Below, one piece after another: positions 38,582 through 48,054 of a DNA stretch of 64,000 bases. How positions within the stretch are numbered: position 1 is the stretch's first letter; each line of letters begins with the position of its first letter. The stretch comes from Acaricomes phytoseiuli DSM 14247 (GTDB lineage: Bacteria > Actinomycetota > Actinomycetes > Actinomycetales > Micrococcaceae): contig NZ_AQXM01000064.1 of assembly GCF_000376245.1 (NCBI RefSeq), positions 181,362 through 245,361 of the forward strand, given 5' to 3'. The notes under the pieces are model-generated. The model searched no databases, had not been told where the DNA came from, and saw only the letters and a program-made list of their open reading frames with translations. Both the position numbers and the translations under genes were made by a program.

Positions 38582-39382
38582 TCAACGACGGATGACCTTA
38601 TGCTGCGCGGGCTGGGCAACGGGACGGATCACGATCTCGTCCAGATTGATGTGCTGCGGCAGGCAGACCGCATAAGCGACAACGTCGGCAACATCCTCGG
38701 CGAGCAACGGCTCCGCCACCCCTCGGTAAACCTCTTCGGCCGCCTCCGCATCGCCCAGACGGCTCAAGGAGAACTCCGCGGTTTTGACCATGCCCGGAAG
38801 CACTTCGATCACCCGGACGTTGTGTTCGGCTTCTTCGAGTCGCAGCGCTCTGGTCATCGCCCGCTCAGCGGCTTTGGCCGCGTTGTACCCGGCGCCGCCT
38901 TCGTAACTGACCAGCGCAGCGGTGGAGCTGAGGGTCAGCACGGTGCCCGCGCCCTGCCCGCGCAGCATCGGCAGGAAAGCCCGGATGAGCTTCATCGTGC
39001 CGAGTACATTGACCCGGTACATCCACTCCCAATCGTCGGTCTTCGCCGCCGCTACGAAGTCCCCCCCCCCCCCCCCCGCACCACCGGCGATGTTGATGAG
39101 GGTGTCCACGCCGCCATTCCGTTCGACCGCGGCAAGCACCTGGGCCACGCCGTCGTCCTCGGAGATATCCGCGGCTATCGGAATCACCCCACTGCGCTGG
39201 GCCAGGGCCTCAAGCCGCTCAGCGCGGCGAGCCACCGCATAGACTCGCCACCCGCGGCGGTCCAATTCGAGTGCCGTCGCTTCACCAATGCCGGTGCTGG
39301 CGCCAGTGACTACTGCGGCGCGCTGTGCCGCGCTAATTTGTGCGGCACCGGCTGCAGATTGAGAGCTCTCAGAGTCCGTCAT
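38582..39382 (-). CDS. SDR oxidoreductase interrupted by a poly-G tract in frame
   Basis: Short-chain dehydrogenase of 266 residues. The cofactor motif VVTGASTGIGEA lies near residue 27 (GxxxGxG), the Asn region NIAGGAG near residue 95-101, and the catalytic YNAAK (YxxxK) after SSTAALVSYEGGAGYNAAK. The substrate is unknown. A run of 17 G residues (39077-39061) codes for five glycines after AGGA, where homologs have a variable glycine-rich loop. Reading frame is intact at 17 but would be lost at 16 or 18. It is immediately followed by the 30-bp inverted repeat. Confidence 0.88.
   Translation of the reverse strand: MTDSESSQSAAGAAQISAAQRAAVVTGASTGIGEATALELDRRGWRVYAVARRAERLEALAQRSGVIPIAADISEDDGVAQVLAAVERNGGVDTLINIAGGAGGGGGDFVAAAKTDDWEWMYRVNVLGTMKLIRAFLPMLRGQGAGTVLTLSSTAALVSYEGGAGYNAAKAAERAMTRALRLEEAEHNVRVIEVLPGMVKTAEFSLSRLGDAEAAEEVYRGVAEPLLAEDVADVVAYAVCLPQHINLDEIVIRPVAQPAQHKVIRR
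39061..39077 (-). repeat. 17-base homopolymeric G tract inside a coding sequence
   Basis: Seventeen consecutive C on the plus strand (G on the coding strand). Homopolymers this long are rare in this genome and are classic slipped-strand mutation sites. Confidence 0.9.
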
Positions 39383-39462
39383 AGCATCAGCCTACTCAGA
39401 CCGGCCGCCCGTGTCCGGACCCGGCCTGCACGACGCAGAACAAGACGTGAAAGAATAGGGGC

Positions 39463-42090
39463 ATGACTGAGAACCGCCCAGGCACAGACACGCCCGAAAC
39501 CACAGCCATTGCATCAGCTGCCCCAAGCCAGGTGCCGGATAAACCGAGCCTGGAGGGCCTGGAGAGCAAGCTCTCCCAGCGCTGGCAGGAGGAGCAGACC
39601 TACGCTTTCGATGCGCAGACCAGCCGAGACCAGGTTTTCTCCATCGACACTCCCCCACCAACGGCCTCCGGATCCCTGCACGTGGGGCATATGTTCTCCT
39701 ACACTCAGACCGATGTCATCGCCCGCTACCAGCGGATGCGCGGCAAGAACGTCTTCTACCCGCTGGGCTGGGACGATAACGGCCTGCCCACCGAACGCCG
39801 TGTGCAGAACTACTACGGCGTCCGCTGCAATCCCGCGATCTCCTACGACCCGGATTTCACTCCTCCGGCCGAGCCGGCGAAGAACGAGCGCGACTTCGTG
39901 CAGATCTCCCGCCGCAATTTCATCGAGCTGTGCGAGGAGCTGGCAGTAGAAGACGAGAAAGTCTTCGAGGATCTCTTCACCACGCTCGGTCTCTCCGTGG
40001 ATTGGAACCTGAGCTACCGCACCATCGACGCCGATGCCCGGGCCGTGAGCCAGCGCGCCTTCTTAGAGAATCTTCGCACGGGGGACGCTTATATGGCCGA
40101 GGCCCCGACGCTCTGGGATGTCACCTTCCGCACCGCAGTGGCCCAGGCTGAGCTCGAGGATCGAGAGCGGCCCGGGGCTTTCCACCGCGTGGCCTTCCAC
40201 CGGGCCGATGACGCTAAGCCAGTGTTCATCGAGACCACCAGGCCGGAGCTCATCCCCGCGGCGGTGGCGCTGGTCGCGCACCCCGAGGATGAGCGTTACC
40301 AGGAGCTTTTCGGCACCACGGTGCGCTCCCCCTTGTTCGGCGTGGAGCTCGAAGTCAAAGCGCATCCGCTGGCCAAACCGGATAAAGGGTCGGGCCTGGT
40401 CATGGTGTGCACTTTCGGCGACCTCACCGATGTCACCTGGTGGCGCGAGCTGAACCTGCCGACCCGGCCGATCATGGGCAGGGACGGCAGGATCCTCGCC
40501 GAGACACCGGCCTGGATCGAAGGCCCCGAGGCTGCCGAACGCTACCAGGCCCTGGCGGGTAAGACTGCCTTCAGCGCCAAAGAGAGCATCGTCGGGATGC
40601 TCCGCGAAAGCGACGATCTCGATGGCGAGCCGAAGCCGATCACGCATCCGGTGAATTTCTACGAAAAGGGCGATAAACCGCTCGAAGTGGTGACCAGCCG
40701 GCAGTGGTACATCCGCAACGGTGGCCGCGACGAAGACCGCCGGGAGCAGATGCTGCGCCGCGGCAAAGAGGTGGCTTTCCACCCGGAGTTCATGCGGAGC
40801 CGCTATGAGAACTGGGTCGAAGGGCTCAACGGTGACTGGCTGGTCTCCCGGCAGCGCTACTTTGGCGTGCCGATCCCCGTCTGGTACCCCTTGGACGCGG
40901 CCGGTGAGCCGGACTACGAGAACCCGATTCTGCCCGATACTTCAGCACTGCCCGTGGATCCGGCCGCTGAACCGGCACCCGGGTATCAGGCTGAACAGCG
41001 CGGTAAGCCGGGCGGTTTCGCAGGGGATCCGGATGTTCTGGACACCTGGGCAACGTCTTCGCTCACCCCTCAGCTGGTAGGCGGCTGGGGCCGCGATGAA
41101 GAGCTCTTCGCGAAGGTCTTCCCCTTCGACCTGCGCCCGCAGGCACATGAGATCATCCGAACCTGGTTGTTCTCCTCGATCGTCCGAGCCGATGCACTGC
41201 AGGGCGCAGCACCTTGGCGGCACGCGCCGATCTCCGGCTGGGTGCTGGATCCGGACCGCAAGAAGATGTCAAAGTCCAAGGGGAATGTCATCGTCCCGAC
41301 GGATACGCTGAATCAGTTCGGCGCGGACGCTGTGCGCTATTGGGCCGCTTCGGCCCGACTGGGGGCCGATACGGCCTTCGAGGAAGCCCAGCTGAAAATC
41401 GGCAGGCGCCTGGCGATCAAGCTGCTCAATGCCTCCAAGTTCGTGCTGGGACTCGGCGCTACCGAGGCCGATGTTCTCAATGCCGATAACGGCGACTTCA
41501 TCACGAACCCGCTGGACCGGGCCATGCTGATGCGCTTGCACGGGGTTGTCGCCCAGGCGACGAAAGCCTTCGAGAACTTCGAGTACGCCAGGGCTCTGCA
41601 GCTCACCGAAAGCTTCTTCTGGGCCTTCACCGACGATTATGTCGAGCTCGTGAAGGATCGTGCTTACGGTGCCGCGGGCGAAGCAGAGCAGCGCAGCGTG
41701 CTGGCGGCACTCGAAACCGCCCTCGACGCCTTCCTCCGGCTTTTCGCACCGTTCCTGCCGTTCGCCACCGAGGAGATCTGGTCCTGGTGGCGGCAGGGCT
41801 CAGTGCATCAGCAGCCGTGGCCCGCCGCGATTGAGCTGGGCGAGGCGGATCCAGCGGTGCTGACGACCTTGGGCGAAGCGCTCAGAAGGTTGCGCAAAGC
41901 CAAATCAGAGGCGAAAGTGAAACAGCGCACCGAAGTCCTGAATGCGACTCTGACGGCTCCTGCTGCTGAGTTGGACCGGCTCCGGGCGGGGCTAGTGGAC
42001 CTCAAAGCCGCTGCTAATGCCCGTGAACTGACGCTTGTCGAGGGGCCGGAGCTTTCGCTGACCGAGGTTGTGCTGGCGGAATCGGAATAA
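39463..42090 (+). CDS. valS: Valine-tRNA ligase
   Basis: Class I synthetase charging tRNA-Val, 875 residues. The HIGH-equivalent HVGH is at about residue 74, followed by the CP1 editing domain. KMSKS (KKMSKSKGN) is near residue 601, and the anticodon-binding domain follows. The C-terminus ends in a region rich in Lys/Ala that relates to the tRNA-binding arm. It is on the opposite strand to ileS-folC, unlike mycobacteria where valS leads folC. It converges on the Rv2466c-like gene across 36 bp. Confidence 0.97.
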   Translation: MTENRPGTDTPETTAIASAAPSQVPDKPSLEGLESKLSQRWQEEQTYAFDAQTSRDQVFSIDTPPPTASGSLHVGHMFSYTQTDVIARYQRMRGKNVFYPLGWDDNGLPTERRVQNYYGVRCNPAISYDPDFTPPAEPAKNERDFVQISRRNFIELCEELAVEDEKVFEDLFTTLGLSVDWNLSYRTIDADARAVSQRAFLENLRTGDAYMAEAPTLWDVTFRTAVAQAELEDRERPGAFHRVAFHRADDAKPVFIETTRPELIPAAVALVAHPEDERYQELFGTTVRSPLFGVELEVKAHPLAKPDKGSGLVMVCTFGDLTDVTWWRELNLPTRPIMGRDGRILAETPAWIEGPEAAERYQALAGKTAFSAKESIVGMLRESDDLDGEPKPITHPVNFYEKGDKPLEVVTSRQWYIRNGGRDEDRREQMLRRGKEVAFHPEFMRSRYENWVEGLNGDWLVSRQRYFGVPIPVWYPLDAAGEPDYENPILPDTSALPVDPAAEPAPGYQAEQRGKPGGFAGDPDVLDTWATSSLTPQLVGGWGRDEELFAKVFPFDLRPQAHEIIRTWLFSSIVRADALQGAAPWRHAPISGWVLDPDRKKMSKSKGNVIVPTDTLNQFGADAVRYWAASARLGADTAFEEAQLKIGRRLAIKLLNASKFVLGLGATEADVLNADNGDFITNPLDRAMLMRLHGVVAQATKAFENFEYARALQLTESFFWAFTDDYVELVKDRAYGAAGEAEQRSVLAALETALDAFLRLFAPFLPFATEEIWSWWRQGSVHQQPWPAAIELGEADPAVLTTLGEALRRLRKAKSEAKVKQRTEVLNATLTAPAAELDRLRAGLVDLKAAANARELTLVEGPELSLTEVVLAESE

Positions 42091-42125
42091 ATCGAGGCCA
42101 CTCCTCACCGTAGCAGGGCTCGTTA

Positions 42126-42740
42126 TCAGTCGAACTGAGGGTCTTCGGTGCGCGAGCGCTTCAACTCGAAGAAGTAGGGGTAGCCGGCCAGGGCTACAGC
42201 AGCATCCCAGAGCTTCCCGGCCTCTTGGCCCCGGGGAATTCTGGTGATCACCGGGCCGAAGAAGGCGATGTCGTCGATGGCCAGCACCGGGGTGCCGACG
42301 TCTGGGCCGACGAGGGAGCTTCCGGATTCGTGGCTGGCGCGCAACTGCTCATCGTACTCCTCGCTATGCGCGTACTCGGCGAGCTCTGCGGGCAGCTCTG
42401 CCGCTTCCAGACCCCGTTTGATCGCCTCGTCGAAATCGGCGATGCCCTGAGGGTGGATCGCCGTGCCGATAGCGTCGTAGAGCGGCTTCACGGCATCGTC
42501 GCCGTAGCGCTGCTGGGCCGCGATGATCACCCGGACCGGGCCCCAGCCCCGGTCCATGAGATCCCGGTAGCTTTCGGAGAGCTCCCGGCCTTCGTTGAGC
42601 ACCGAAAGACTCATGACGTGCCAGCGAACCCGCACATCGCGGACCTTCTCCACCTCATCCATCCAGCGAGAGGTCACCCAGGCATAAGGGCACAGCGGAT
42701 CGAACCAGAAATCGACGGTACTCGTTGCATTCTCTGCCAT
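42126..42740 (-). CDS. DsbA-like mycothiol-dependent oxidoreductase, Rv2466c type
   Basis: 204-residue thioredoxin-fold protein with a helical insertion. The active-site region is VDFWFDPLCPYAWVTSRW, matching M. tuberculosis Rv2466c (CPWC). Here the second cysteine is Ala, so it would work as a monothiol enzyme. Other conserved segments include FHVMSLSVLNE (HVMSLSVLN), DVGTPVLAIDD, the FFGPVITRIPRGQEAGKLWDA region and the SYPYFFELKR-like end. Rv2466c reduces prodrugs and oxidised partners with mycothiol. It lies between valS and the M4 pseudogene, as a single gene. Confidence 0.9.
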   Translation of the reverse strand: MAENATSTVDFWFDPLCPYAWVTSRWMDEVEKVRDVRVRWHVMSLSVLNEGRELSESYRDLMDRGWGPVRVIIAAQQRYGDDAVKPLYDAIGTAIHPQGIADFDEAIKRGLEAAELPAELAEYAHSEEYDEQLRASHESGSSLVGPDVGTPVLAIDDIAFFGPVITRIPRGQEAGKLWDAAVALAGYPYFFELKRSRTEDPQFD

Positions 42741-42820
42741 GAGGATGCCCTTTCGGCGCTCGTGCTCTGATTTTTTTACTCGGCTTTACTCGCTTGCTCC
42801 TGATAACTATATCCAGACAG

Positions 42821-42861
42821 AAGCCATCGGCCGCCGGAGCAGTTCCGGCGGCCGATGGCTT
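42821..42861 (-). terminator. Strong hairpin terminator after the M4 protease gene
   Basis: Perfect 18-bp inverted repeat (arms 42821-42838 and 42844-42861, 5-base loop) located 21 bp beyond the M4 stop on the minus strand. The tract after it is only mildly T-rich. Confidence 0.75.
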
Positions 42862-42882
42862 CTCCGGTTATAGCTTCTCCGG

Positions 42883-44583
42883 CTAGGACATTCCCCAGCC
42901 GAGTCGCGTGGCTTGCGTCGCTTTAGCTACCTGTTCGCAATCTTGCCTCTGGAAACCAGCGGTCCCCATGATCGCATTCTGCTGGCATGCGCTGCGCAGA
43001 GCCGCACCGAGGAACGCGTAATCGGCGTTCTCCGGGAGCAGGGTCTGCACGGTCCAGTAAAGCTGGGCAGTCTTGCGCAGCCCCAGCCCGGTGATGCTCT
43101 CACCACCGAAATCGCCACCATCGGCGATCAGGAAGGCGGTTTTGTTACCCACTCCGCTATTGGTGTGGACACTAATCACTTCACGGGGCCACTCATAGTA
43201 CGGGGAAATCATCGAATCCGGCTGCCGGTGAGCGGTCGGGTCGGCCATATCCCGGATGATGCCCAGTGCACTGCCTTCGCCTACTTTCCAGCGGTTGGCC
43301 ACCGTGTCATCCACACTGCCATTGGTCATATCCACGAGCTCTCCGAAGAGATCCGACATCGACTCGTTGATCGCTCCGGACTGCCCGCGGTAGATCGGCC
43401 CGCTGGTCGCCTGGGTCACCCCGTGCGTGAGCTCGTGCGCAGCGACATCATCTACCGCCATGGCCTCACCGAAGCCCATGGTCTTGGTGCTGGGGTTCCA
43501 GAACGCGTTCCGCATCGGGCACGTTACTATATCCACCTCGCTCAGTCCGCAGTAGCGGGCTACGGCCCGTATCGCCTTGCCGTACTGATCCCCCGGTTCC
43601 GGGCCCCAAGAATTATCGGTGCCCATGAGCTCATTCAGGGGGCCGGACGTCGTCCAGGTCTCGTACAGCCTAGTGGTATCCCCGAAAGCGTCGTACAAGC
43701 GGTTCACATCCGCGATGGACGAGGGTGCCCCTCCACTCGGCTCTCCCGGAAAATCGCCGGCGCACCCCCGCACCGGAATGGAATAGAGCCGCTCGGATTA
43801 ATGATCATGCTATTTGCATCGCAGATCACCCGCTGGGCGGCATCAGCAGTCTGCGCCCAGGAGTCTAGGACCCTGCCATCCTCGGCCGAGACGAAAACCA
43901 CCCAGCTTCCGCTCAGCCCATCAGAGATCTCAACCCGATAAGCAGGCCGTGCGACCAGTTCCGCACCGGGCTCGTCGCGGACGAGCCGGGGGGTGTACCA
44001 AGCGGCATCAGATGCGTAGACCCGGGCCCCGATTGCCTGATAGTCGTCCTGAATCGTCTTGAGCGCGGTCTCCTCGGCCCCGGGCAGCTGCTGCTCCGCC
44101 GGAGTCGGATAACTGCCCTGCACCTGCTGCGCTGCGGAGCCGAGCGCAGAGATCAAAGCGCCCTCCTGGTCGAGCGCTTGAGTTATGGTTGCACCGAAAA
44201 CCGGGATACTGTCGATTTCCTGGCTCAGGCGCACGGTGCTGCCCTGACCCATGGGGAAGACTTTATCGACGACGAATTCGCCCCACCCCTTGGGCGGCAA
44301 AGGTCTCCGCCAGCCCTGGCGCATAAGCTTCTGCGGCCTTAGCAGGAGAAGCGCCTCGAACCGGAGCAGCCAATGGTTCCTCCGGCAATACCTGGATGAC
44401 GCGGCCTTCGGAATCTCGCTGCACCGGCACCTGATCAAGATCAACTGCGTTGGCCGGGTCAACTGTCGCCTGGGCATTCTCCGCGACCGCGGTAAAAGCC
44501 CCCAAGACCAGCAGCGATAATCCCGCCACCGCGGCACCGCCTCGTCGCAACAACTGACTTTTCTGCTTCTTCTTTCCTGCCAT
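42883..44583 (-). pseudogene. Frameshifted secreted M4 (thermolysin-type) metalloprotease
   Basis: Three segments in two reading frames make up one gene. The first ~98 residues (from 44583) hold a signal peptide with an Ala-rich core. A frame change at the G run 44284-44281 moves into the second frame, which continues with the FTP/PepSY-type prodomain. A second, compensating change near 43769-43765 (a GGGGG run) returns to the first frame. There the catalytic part follows, with HELTH (HExxH), the glutamate in GAINESMSDLFG and HTNSGVGNKTAF. The stop within the first frame is at 44263. Either a decayed gene or two homopolymer errors in the assembly. Confidence 0.85.
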
Positions 44584-44709
44584 AATGAGCCCCTATTCTC
44601 ATGAATTTCTCAGGAGCCATTAATTGTTATAACTACTTTTCTTTTAGTCAATGGTCGGATCCGAACCACCTGCGCAGCCAGGGAGCTGCCTGTAGTGAAT
44701 CTGTTAAAG

Positions 44710-44749
44710 AAGTGACCGCCGCTGGTATCGATACCAGCGGCGGTCACTT
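44710..44749 (-). terminator. 40-bp perfect palindrome, terminator of the RDD gene
   Basis: Two exact 20-base arms (44710-44729 and 44730-44749) with no spacer, so the loop forms from the central TATCGATA. It lies 26 bp after the RDD stop; on the minus strand CTTCTTTAAC follows. It may also block read-through into the M4 gene. Confidence 0.75.
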
Positions 44750-44775
44750 GAGCTTCCGGCCCTCTAGTCGAAGGC

Positions 44776-45741
44776 TTACTGATTCGCCGTATCCCGGCCG
44801 TTCCGCGTGTCGATGAAGACGGCGCGGATCATCTTATCCGCCCAGCCCTGGAACCAGCCCGTGGTCGAATCGAAAAGCGGCGAGAGCCAGAGCAGTAGCC
44901 ACAGGATGCCGCTGGTCAACCAGCTGCCGACGACGATCAGCGCACCGCGAAGGAAGGCCTTGCCCCAGCCTACCGGCTGACCGGTCTCCACCGAAACGAG
45001 CCGCTGCCCCAGCATGGCCATCCCCGGCGTGATGCCCTTAGTCGCGAGGAGCCACCAGTAAGTACCATGAATGAGCAGTATCACGACGCCTACGAGCACG
45101 AAAGACACCGAGGCCCCCGCGAAGAGAGGATCGAAATTGCCGGAAACCACATTGCCGTATCGATCGGTCACGGCAGTCGATCTGGCCACCCCGGTGAAAA
45201 CCGGAATGAACGCCAGGAGCCCCAGAATCATCGTGGCGAGCCAGATGAGCACAGAGTCGATGAGCCACGCCAGGATCTGGCGCCCCGCTGAAACCGGCCG
45301 AGCCCCGTTGAGCGCAGGGGTCATCAGCCCGGTTTGCGGATAGCCTCCCTCGTAGGCGGGGTGCTGATACTGACCGGCTTGCGGCTGCTGATAGCCGCCG
45401 GGCTGAGCTCCGGCAGAATTTCCGCCGGAAAAGCTCCCTGGCGGAGGTGGGTAGCCAGGCTGCCCCGGAGACTGCGGGGGCTGTGCCGGCGGTTGCTGCG
45501 GGGCAGCCCACTGCGACTGAGCCTCAGCTGGCCGGGTTTCCGCGACAGGGGCCTCCGGGCTGGAAAATTGCGGTTCCGATGCACCGGGCTCGGTTCCCGG
45601 TACGGTGTCGGAACCGGCCTTCGGAGCTGCTTCCGAAGCAGATGCACCAGACTCAGTCTGCTGAGTCGGCTCCGGCTCGCTACCGAGCGGCTGCTCCGGC
45701 TCATGCGGCTCTTCCCGCGGCACATACGGCGGCTGAGTCAT
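44776..45741 (-). CDS. RDD family membrane protein
   Basis: The 321-residue protein has a long disordered N-terminus (residues ~1-145), first Glu/Pro/Ser-rich, then Gln/Pro/Gly-rich. The RDD domain with about three to four transmembrane helices runs from ~150 to 300, starting AGRQILAWLIDSVLIWLATMILG, with the conserved Arg/Asp pattern. Function unknown; some relatives influence lipid or stress phenotypes. Its ATG lies behind three tandem CTGCGAAGAA elements. Confidence 0.85.
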   Translation of the reverse strand: MTQPPYVPREEPHEPEQPLGSEPEPTQQTESGASASEAAPKAGSDTVPGTEPGASEPQFSSPEAPVAETRPAEAQSQWAAPQQPPAQPPQSPGQPGYPPPPGSFSGGNSAGAQPGGYQQPQAGQYQHPAYEGGYPQTGLMTPALNGARPVSAGRQILAWLIDSVLIWLATMILGLLAFIPVFTGVARSTAVTDRYGNVVSGNFDPLFAGASVSFVLVGVVILLIHGTYWWLLATKGITPGMAMLGQRLVSVETGQPVGWGKAFLRGALIVVGSWLTSGILWLLLWLSPLFDSTTGWFQGWADKMIRAVFIDTRNGRDTANQ

Positions 45742-45754
45742 CTAGTATTTCCCC

Positions 45755-45786
45755 TTCTTCGCAGATTCTTCGCAGGTTCTTCGCAA
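45755..45786 (-). repeat. Three 11-bp tandem repeats upstream of the RDD gene
   Basis: TTCTTCGCAG occurs at 45755, 45766 and 45777 with one-base variations, a period of 11 bp. On the minus strand this is a purine-rich tract just before the RDD start, which may set ribosome-binding or promoter spacing. Confidence 0.6.
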
Positions 45787-45828
45787 ATAGTGCGCCTTCG
45801 GTGACGCAGTGACGAGTTCAATAACGCA

Positions 45829-47145
45829 TTACGCTGATTTGTTACGACGCTTCGCCGCAACGGCCTGAGGGATAAGCGTCGGCTGAGCGGTGCCGGCCAC
45901 GGCTTCGGCGGTGATCACGACCGAAGCGATGTCTTCCCTGCTCGGCAGGTCGAACATCACCGGAAGCAGGACTTCCTCAAGAATGGCACGCAAACCGCGG
46001 GCCCCGGTCCCCCGGTCCAGAGCCTGGTCAGCCATGGCTTCAAGCGCTTCGTCCTCGAAGACCAGTTCAACGCCGTCCAGGTGGAACATCTTCTGGTACT
46101 GCTTGACCAGGGCGTTCTTGGGCTCGGTAAGAATCTGGATCAGTGCCGGGCGGTCCAGGTGAGACACCGTGGTGATCACCGGTAAACGGCCGATAAACTC
46201 GGGGATCAGACCGAATTTGAGCAGATCCTCCGGCATGACATCCGCGTATCCGGCTTCTTCGCCGGCGAGGGCGCCCAGCGGGGCACCGAAGCCGATGCCC
46301 TTCTTACCCGCCCTGGCCCCGATGATCTCCTCCAGGCCGGCGAAAGCGCCGGCCACGATGAAGAGCACATTAGTGGTGTCGATCTGGATGAACTCCTGAT
46401 GCGGGTGCTTGCGCCCGCCCTGCGGCGGCACCGAAGCCACCGTGCCCTCGAGGATCTTCAGCAGTGCCTGCTGCACTCCTTCTCCCGAGACGTCACGGGT
46501 GATCGAGGGGTTCTCGCTCTTCCGGGAGATCTTATCGATCTCATCGATGTAGATGATGCCCTGTTCGGCTTTTTTGACATCGTAGTCAGCAGCCTGGATG
46601 AGCTTGAGCAGAATGTTCTCGACATCTTCACCGACATACCCGGCTTCGGTCAGCGCTGTGGCGTCGGCTACCGCGAACGGTACGTTCAGCCTGCGGGCCA
46701 GAGTCTGCGCCAGGTAGGTCTTGCCGCAGCCGGTGGGGCCGATCAACAGGATATTCGACTTGGCGATCTCCACATCATCGACAGCCGCGCCGTCAGTCAG
46801 CGTGGGGCCTTCGGCCAGCAGGGCCGCCCCCTTGCTACTGCTCGCAGCCCCTGCCTGGATGCGTTTGTAGTGGTTGTAGACCGCTACGGAAAGAGCCCGC
46901 TTGGCCGGCTCCTGGCCGATGACGTATTCCTGCAGGAAACCGAAGATCTCACGGGGTTTCGGCAACTCGAAAGCACCGAGATCCGCGACTTCTGCGAGCT
47001 CTTCTTCGATGATCTCGTTGCACAGCTCGATGCATTCGTCGCAGATGTAGACTCCGGGGCCGGCAATGAGTTTGCGGACCTGCTTCTGACTCTTTCCGCA
47101 GAAAGAACATTTGAGCAGGTCAGTACTCTCGCCCATTCGAGCCAT
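45829..47145 (-). CDS. clpX: ATP-dependent Clp protease ATP-binding subunit ClpX
   Basis: AAA+ unfoldase that feeds substrates to ClpP. The 438-residue protein starts [13 protein letters not shown] with a Zn-binding domain (CSFC, then CDEC). It then has Walker A GPTGCGKT (near residue 137), Walker B in [10 protein letters not shown], a sensor region and the C-terminal small domain. The ATG at 47145 was chosen for the GGAAGGGATGGC site and the family-standard N-terminus. It is separated from clpP2 by a strong hairpin, so may be made partly from its own promoter. Confidence 0.97.
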   Translation of the reverse strand: MARMGESTDLLKCSFCGKSQKQVRKLIAGPGVYICDECIELCNEIIEEELAEVADLGAFELPKPREIFGFLQEYVIGQEPAKRALSVAVYNHYKRIQAGAASSSKGAALLAEGPTLTDGAAVDDVEIAKSNILLIGPTGCGKTYLAQTLARRLNVPFAVADATALTEAGYVGEDVENILLKLIQAADYDVKKAEQGIIYIDEIDKISRKSENPSITRDVSGEGVQQALLKILEGTVASVPPQGGRKHPHQEFIQIDTTNVLFIVAGAFAGLEEIIGARAGKKGIGFGAPLGALAGEEAGYADVMPEDLLKFGLIPEFIGRLPVITTVSHLDRPALIQILTEPKNALVKQYQKMFHLDGVELVFEDEALEAMADQALDRGTGARGLRAILEEVLLPVMFDLPSREDIASVVITAEAVAGTAQPTLIPQAVAAKRRNKSA

Positions 47146-47218
47146 TGCCATCCCTTCCATTCGGTGCCGCACACCACGGCTACCGTCCACTCTAGGCTAA
47201 AACCTTGCAGAATAAAGG

Positions 47219-47265
47219 GTAAACGCCGGTGAGCCTTCAGGAGATGAAGACTCACCGGCGTTTAC
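47219..47265 (-). terminator. Hairpin between clpP2 and clpX
   Basis: Perfect 15-bp stem GTAAACGCCGGTGAG/CTCACCGGCGTTTAC with an internal CTTCA/TGAAG pair in the loop. On the minus strand CCTTTATT follows. It probably ends most clpP1P2 transcripts and leaves clpX to a separate promoter or to read-through. Confidence 0.8.
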
Positions 47266-47314
47266 TCGCCGCAATGACCTTAACTTATAAAGATCAAAAT
47301 AGACCAAGGGTTTG

Positions 47315-48016
47315 TTACTTGGTGATCGCTGCCGGCTTGATCTTGCGGGACTCAAGCACCTGATCGATCAAACCGTAGGCCATGGCCTCTTCCGCCGTCA
47401 GGATCTTGTCCCGCTCGATGTCGATATTGAGTTGTTCCGCAGTGCGGCCGGAGTGCTTGGCCAAGGTGTCCTCGAGCCAGCTGCGCATCCGCATCACTTC
47501 GTTGGCCTGGATCTCCAAGTCCGAAGCCTGGCCACCCTGGCCGCCGGAAAGCGCCGGCTGGTGGATGAGCACCCGCGCGTTGGGCAGAGCCAGGCGCTTA
47601 CCCGGGGTTCCGGCTGCCAACAGCACCGCAGCGGCTGAGGCCGCTTGGCCCAGGCACACGGTCTGGATCTCCGGCCGGATGTACTGCATGGTGTCGTAAA
47701 TCGCCGTCATCGCGGTGAAGGACCCGCCCGGAGAGTTGATGTAGAGGGTGATATCCCGGTCCGGATCAGTCGACTCGAGAACCAGCAGCTGAGCCATGAT
47801 GTCATCGGCACTGGCATCGTCCACTTGCACGCCCAGGAAGATAATGCGATCTTCGAAGAGCTTGGTGTACGGGTCCTGGCGCTTGAAGCCATAGGGGGTC
47901 CGCTCCTCGAACTGCGGGAGCACGTACCGGGAGCTGGGCATCTGGCCGGCTGCTCCACCAGGAGCAGCACCCATCAACATCTCGGGCCTGCCGGCGGCAC
48001 TGAAATCCATCGTCAT
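47315..48016 (-). CDS. clpP2: ATP-dependent Clp protease proteolytic subunit ClpP2
   Basis: Serine protease subunit. 233 residues with the catalytic serine in GQAASAAAV (about 126) and histidine in [10 protein letters not shown] (about 152). The N-terminus is extended ([23 protein letters not shown]) compared with ClpP1, as known for actinobacterial ClpP2, which forms mixed ClpP1P2 barrels. The ATG at 48016 follows AGGAGAACACGAA; the gap from clpP1 is 38 bp. Confidence 0.97.
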   Translation of the reverse strand: MTMDFSAAGRPEMLMGAAPGGAAGQMPSSRYVLPQFEERTPYGFKRQDPYTKLFEDRIIFLGVQVDDASADDIMAQLLVLESTDPDRDITLYINSPGGSFTAMTAIYDTMQYIRPEIQTVCLGQAASAAAVLLAAGTPGKRLALPNARVLIHQPALSGGQGGQASDLEIQANEVMRMRSWLEDTLAKHSGRTAEQLNIDIERDKILTAEEAMAYGLIDQVLESRKIKPAAITK

Positions 48017-48054
48017 TTCGTGTTCTCCTCTGTCAAACCTTTTCGCCGTCCGGA

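Noticed and set aside
38582..39382. Treating the SDR gene as a pseudogene because of the poly-G run
   Set aside because: With exactly 17 bases the frame is open and all SDR motifs are intact, so it is listed as a gene with a mutable tract.
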